Source: Lamellibrachia satsuma (lineage: Eukaryota > Annelida > Polychaeta > Sabellida > Siboglinidae). Taken from it: DNA of 64,000 nucleotides. A program made the translations under genes and the position numbers. A model generated the notes under the pieces. That model saw only the letters and a program-made list of their open reading frames with translations. It searched no databases and had not been told where the DNA came from. Below are positions 59,451 to 64,000 of this stretch, piece by piece; position 1 is the first letter of the stretch; each line of letters opens with the position of its first letter. The stretch covers positions 4,117,501-4,181,500 of the forward strand of contig BSQZ01000033.1 in NCBI GenBank assembly GCA_033239005.1, given 5' to 3'.

Positions 59451-59774
59451 TTGAAGCAGAAATGTTATCTGATAGATGGCGCCACTCGGTCTGCATAGAA
59501 AGTACGCAAGCCGCTAGGCAAATTTCGTTCGATGTAGGTATGTTCTGTGGCTTGAGATCGCTACATTCAATCAGTGTCAATTCACTTTGAATGATATAGG
59601 CCGAAGAACCAATGAACAATTAATGTCATAGCGATTGTTTACTATTTTGAGGTACACATATCATTACTTTGATGTATTTAAGCTACAGTAACGAAACTGC
59701 TTGTAATATCGCCCGAGCAAGCTGTCGAACGGGGCAAGTTAAAAATGGCATAATATTGTTACAAAAGGGAACAG

Positions 59775-62643
59775 ATGGGAGAAGATCTAATTGCAGAAGA
59801 AGCCAAGTACCACAACAGTTGTCGGCGTGACTATGTAAGGCAGGACACGAATGAGGAAGGGCAACAGTTCAATCGGAAGAAACATGATGAAGCCTTCCAA
59901 AAACTGTCGATGTTCCTCGAGATTGAAGTCATCGAAAACAAAGCTGCCATGCTGGCAACAGTAATGTTCAGCTTGTACAAAGAAGAGTTTCTTGCTGTCG
60001 GAGGAACACTGGATGATATGAATAAGTATTCTGCACAAAGTCTCATGTCGAAGGTGAATGAACGTTTTGAGGATATCCTCATCGACAAACTAGCGAAAAA
60101 AATCCGGAACATTTGTCTTCCATTCTTCACCGACCGCTTCCGAAGCGATAGCTATGCTCAACGATTCCAATGACAAGGTTGGAGAAATCAGCACAGAGAT
60201 TCTCGAAATGCCTCCATCAAAGACCCCGTCAAACACTTCAATTCACACCATGAAAGAGATCGCTCCCAACATTCCTCACCTGGTCCACTTGTTCTCCCGT
60301 ACCCTCATCTGTGGGTTGCAAGTAGAACCAGAGTTGCGTCACTCCAGGGATGTGATCGGATACTGTGTTCAATTGTTCCAGAGGCGCAGTTCATCCTTGG
60401 AAGCATCAAGCACTTGGTCTAGGACTGGGAACCCCGACAGGGTCGAAATCATTGCTGAGCGTTCTGAACGGCTTTGACCATTGCATCAACTACGATGAAG
60501 TGAAGTGACTTGAGATTGAAATCGCCTGATGGAGAGCGTGAAAAACCTGCCGGCTTTAATATGTGAAGTGGATTAGGAACAGCGTGCGCCTGGGACAACT
60601 ATTATGTTAACACCGAGACACCCGACGGCAAAAACACACTACATTCCACGCTGGGATTATTCTACCTGAATAAACTTCCACCACAGACATCCACAGAGAC
60701 ACCACCGGTTAACCTGGCTGGGACACTGACCGGCCGGACGAGGAGGCGCGGCAAAAGGGCATCGACTTCATATGGCTCCTTCAGTCCTTCGCACAGAAGT
60801 TGCCGCTCTTCACTGGATTCTTCTCTCGATTCGTGACGGATGACCTCCCTCAAATTGCGATAGCTTACATGGACCCGGTCCCCCAGCCTCCAACGAGAAA
60901 CGATGTGGTGTAAGAAATCATGATGCGCACGCTCACAATTGCTGACGAGACGAACCAGAAATACGCCATCGTCACTTACGATCTCGCTGTTGCCCTGAAG
61001 GCATACTCCATTCAAGCACTGCAAGCTCCAGTTTTTGAGAGACTCATCATATTGCTCGGAAACTTCAACTTTGAACTGGCCTATCTCGGAGCCCTGGGAA
61101 CATTCCTGGCTGATTCGGGGGTTGAATACATTATCACCGAAGTAGGTGTCTTGGCTGAGAGGTCGCTTGCTGGCTTCATGAAAGGAGAATTCTACAACAT
61201 GTATACCAGGATCCATCAACCTCTTGCGGCTGTGATGGAACGAGCGCTGTTCTTCCAGTACTTGGGACAGATGAGGAGGCAGCATACCGGGCCACCTACG
61301 TGTACCTCATCAACAGGGTGTATCGAGAGTTACAGCGGGCAGTACCATACCGGGCCACCTACGTGTACCTCATCAAATACCGGGCCACCTACGTGTACCT
61401 CATCAACAGGGTGTATCGAGAGTTACAGCGGGCCGTACCACACCAGGCCACCTACGTGTACCTCATCAACAGGGTATATCGAGAGTTACAGCGGGCCGTA
61501 CACACCAACAATGTTGACGGATACGTAGGTGCCCTCCCAAGTGTGATCGAAGCCTGTTTCGCTTTGAACCGGCCTCGCTGTGCTAGATGGGGTTCCCTCT
61601 TCCTCCACAAACTTCGGCCGACGGACTCCAATGCCCACGAGATTATGAAGGCTGGCGCGCTGTCCATTCGACGCACACACAAATCCTACGCACGGTCCGC
61701 TGTTGACTTATGCTTCAAGCAGACTGTCAACGAGGATGCTGCGACTCCAATGAGAGGGATCTCGGCTTTCAGAAACTCAGAGAGTGCCTTCAGAAGGTGG
61801 TACGTAACTATCACCCAACGCGGCATGCCCCTGTCAGAGCTACGGGAAATGGTCGGTCTCCAGTCGGGGGAGGAACCGGCTAATCAGTTGAGGAAATTGA
61901 GAATTCGACGAGACAATGCTGACATGAATGCCCTCGCCAACGCATTAAACAACACCTGCAACTCGTTCGCCACTGATTCCCATGCCGTGCTCATCGATGT
62001 GTCATCGGGAAAGACAATAAAGGAGGAGACCAAAACACTTTGGATCTCTGACACGCGGGACAACACTTCGACTGACATTCGAGGGTGAGTGTGCCGTCGA
62101 TGGTTCAAGCTTTCTGAAGACAGTGGCAAAGACCAAGCTGTTGAACTTCGCTGCAGAGAACGTAAGGGAGTCGATGACCATGGTGCGTAGAGTGAATGCG
62201 GCAGAGGGAGTCGGGGGTGTCGCCGCCAAGACAAGCGACGCAACTGACTTGCGCCACCTCCTGAGTTTTCCCATCACTGCTGTCCCCCTTTCTCTCGCTC
62301 ACAGCAAGGTCGACACGAGGAGGCCGACACTGTATCTGGCAACCAACGAGGATACATTCATGTGTCAAGCCTAGCTGCCAACCTTGACGAGAAACAGCAC
62401 AGGCTCACTGAAGCTCTTATGATGGGGCTTCATTCTTTGACAGGATGTGACTTCACATCCTGTTTCTTCGGAAAAGGCAAGGTGAAGCCCTACACGCTGC
62501 TTGAGGCAGGTGCCTTGCATAAATATGTGATGGCATTGCGATCACTCACGTCCGAAGAGGTCGAAGTTCCTGCTGTCACCTCGTTTGTCTGCTTGCTGTG
62601 CGGTTTCAAAACCAAGCAAGATATATGGCTTTCATGCGCATGA
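59775..62643 (+). pseudogene. Degenerate copy of a large uncharacterised repetitive protein family (EADT / TGCD motifs)
   Basis: Intronless but broken frames read, in order: AKYHNSCRRDYVRQ (59800s), LGLGTPTGSKSLLSVLNGFD, PVPQPPTRNDVV, IADETNQKYAIVTYDLAVALKAYSIQ (60941-61018), GNFNFELAYLGALGTFLADS, ARWGSLFLHKL, FRRWYVTITQRG, HEEADT (about 62310) and LHSLTGCDFTSCFFGKGKVK (62429-62490). From memory, the same string of motifs occurs in very many uncharacterised proteins of cnidarians, fish and molluscs; the EADT box looks like a PIN/FEN-type nuclease acid pair. At least five frameshifts or stops. High copy number elsewhere suggests a mobile origin, unproven. No terminal repeats were recognised here. 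Confidence 0.7.
61285..61503 (+). repeat. 63-bp in-frame tandem repeat inside the EADT pseudogene
   Basis: Three full units (61285, 61378, 61441) and one 30-bp partial unit (61348-61377) of TACCGGGCCACCTACGTGTA and on. Each full unit encodes 21 residues, YRATYVYLINRVYRELQRAV-P. Confidence 0.93.
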
Positions 62644-62849
62644 GTGGTGACAAATTAGAATTAGCCCCTGGCCAGAATAAAGAAGAGTAACTGCGCCTCT
62701 CTTCCCCCGATGCACCGAGACGCTTGTCATCCACATTAAAAGGGTCCGCTTTGGGGCAAAGGTCTGGAAGAGGGCCGACCAAACTGATCCCACTGGTGAG
62801 GTGAGTCCCACTGACTATGGATGGAAGGAGACAGAAAATGGCTTGGAGC

Positions 62850-63960
62850 CTAATAATGATAATAATAATAATACATTTCTTATATAGCGCCCCATCCAAA
62901 TAATTGTTCTGGGGCGGTGTACATTCCTGTATACTTTTAAATAAAATCATACACATTTTCAATACTAATGTTAAAAAATCTGCAAATAGTGCTAGTAAAT
63001 AGAATAAAATATATTTTCTAAATAAAATACTTAAAACTAATAAAAACATGGGTAAAAGCATAACAAATACATGCATAATAAATAAATAGACAAAATAGAA
63101 AAATTAATAAAAAGAATAAATAGTTCATATAATTAATTAATTAAACCCAAAATAATTTTGAAAAAGGTGTGTTTTAGAGCCACTTTGAACTGTCCAGCAC
63201 TCGTGCTTTGGCGCACTGTGATGGGTAGTTCATTCCATGCCCTTGGAGCTGAACAAAAGAGAGCTCGTTCTCCGATTTTAGTGCGGGAAGTTGGTTGTTT
63301 AAGGAGTAGCTTGTCGGATGAGCGCAGAGAGCGAGTCGAGCAATAAGGAGAGGGAAGTGCAGATAGGTATAGAGGTGCGAGTCCGTGAAGGCATTTGAAA
63401 GTGAGAAGTATTTTCTTGAAAGTGATGCGGCATTTTACTGGAAGCCAGTGCAACTCCAAGAGCATGGGCGTGACTTGGTCGCGTTTCGATCGAATCATTA
63501 TGACAGGTGCACAGGCATTCTGCACTCGCTGAAGTTTACTAAAGTTGCTGATAGTCCATTCAGGAGGCTATTGCAGCAGTTAATGCGCGAGATGACTAGG
63601 GCATGTACAAGTTGTGTCGTGTGCTCATGGCTTAACTAAAGACGAGTGCGTCCAATGCTGTGCAGGTGGTAGTATGCAGCTCGAGAAATGTTTGTCACGT
63701 GTCGTTCGAGGGACATGGTGCAGTCGAAGGTTACTCCCAGGTTTCTGGCGTGCGGTGTCGACCGTTACACAACCAGGAAGAACTTGCTGGTTTGCTGACT
63801 TCGGGTAAATGACGAGGAACTCTTTCTTGTCATCGTTGAGTTTCAGCCCGTTGATCTTCATCCAATGACGAATACTGGCGACGCAAAATTCCATCTTTGC
63901 GATGGCAGTCTCATGTGAGGCATCATCAGTCTCATGTGAGGTATCATCAGTCCTAGGTGA
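62850..63960 (-). pseudogene. L2-like LINE, C-terminal part and 3' end
   Basis: Minus-strand frames: IRHWMKINGLKLNDDKKEFL (63625-63894), then 63133-63525 with TPMLLELHWLPVKCRITFKK and ALHGLAP-type sequence, SAPRAWNELPITVRQS. The 3' end in reverse is GGGGCGCTATATAAGAAATG followed by (TTA)n, typical of L2. A frameshift separates the parts; the RT core is off the right edge or lost. Confidence 0.85.
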
Positions 63961-64000
63961 GGCATCATCAGTCTCAGGTTATGCATCATCAGTCAGGATA
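63905..64000. repeat. About 24-bp tandem repeat running off the window
   Basis: CAGTCTCATGTGAGGCATCA recurs four times with variants up to the last base. Confidence 0.85.

Overview
The window is animal nuclear DNA. It has spliced genes with GT-AG introns of 0.1 to 10 kb, metazoan-specific proteins (PALB2, RAB40, PRPSAP), AT-rich introns, non-LTR retrotransposons, a tRNA-derived SINE, cut-and-paste transposons and about twenty minisatellite arrays. The proteins are animal but not vertebrate in detail. An invertebrate bilaterian is the best guess; I cannot name the species or phylum.

Four protein-coding genes can be read exon by exon. RAB40-like GTPase lies on the minus strand (first three exons, 27638 down to 11631; the rest is left of the window). 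PALB2 is complete on the plus strand (27960-40418, 10 exons, 1237 aa). A PRPP-synthetase-associated protein (PRPSAP, 9 exons, 354 aa) is complete on the minus strand (50637 down to 42512). NTHL1, the endonuclease III homologue (5 exons, 333 aa), is complete on the plus strand (51146-57426). They alternate: RAB40 and PALB2 are head to head (321 bp between start codons), PALB2 and PRPSAP are tail to tail (2.1 kb), and PRPSAP and NTHL1 are head to head (508 bp). PALB2 (homologous recombination) and NTHL1 (base excision repair) therefore each share a short promoter with a housekeeping-type gene. Both promoters carry E2F-type motifs; the PALB2 one has an inverted pair.

Region by region. 1-11630: SINE, a decayed FLYWCH/MULE DNA transposon whose transposase exon has been blown up into a 2-kb array of 67-bp repeats, a dead LINE, a 50-bp minisatellite and a piggyBac-type MITE. 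11631-27638: RAB40 exons with long introns holding two more dead LINEs. 27639-40440: PALB2, with a deleted Tigger/pogo-like element, a C-rich 27-bp minisatellite and a SINE in introns. 41580-42500: a 24-bp array with 20 CACGTG E-boxes and a 32-bp array next to the PRPSAP stop codon. 42512-50637: PRPSAP, with a MITE-in-MITE, a 40-bp array and a 59-bp array that has multiplied the splice donor of exon 3. 50638-57726: NTHL1, whose last intron holds a CR1-like LINE split by two further transposons. 57727-64000: LINE remnants, short tandem arrays and a broken copy of a widespread uncharacterised repetitive protein family, ending in an L2-like LINE on the minus strand.

No RNA gene, CRISPR array or intact transposable element was found. 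Exon borders come from reading frames, splice consensus and remembered family sequences, without transcript data.
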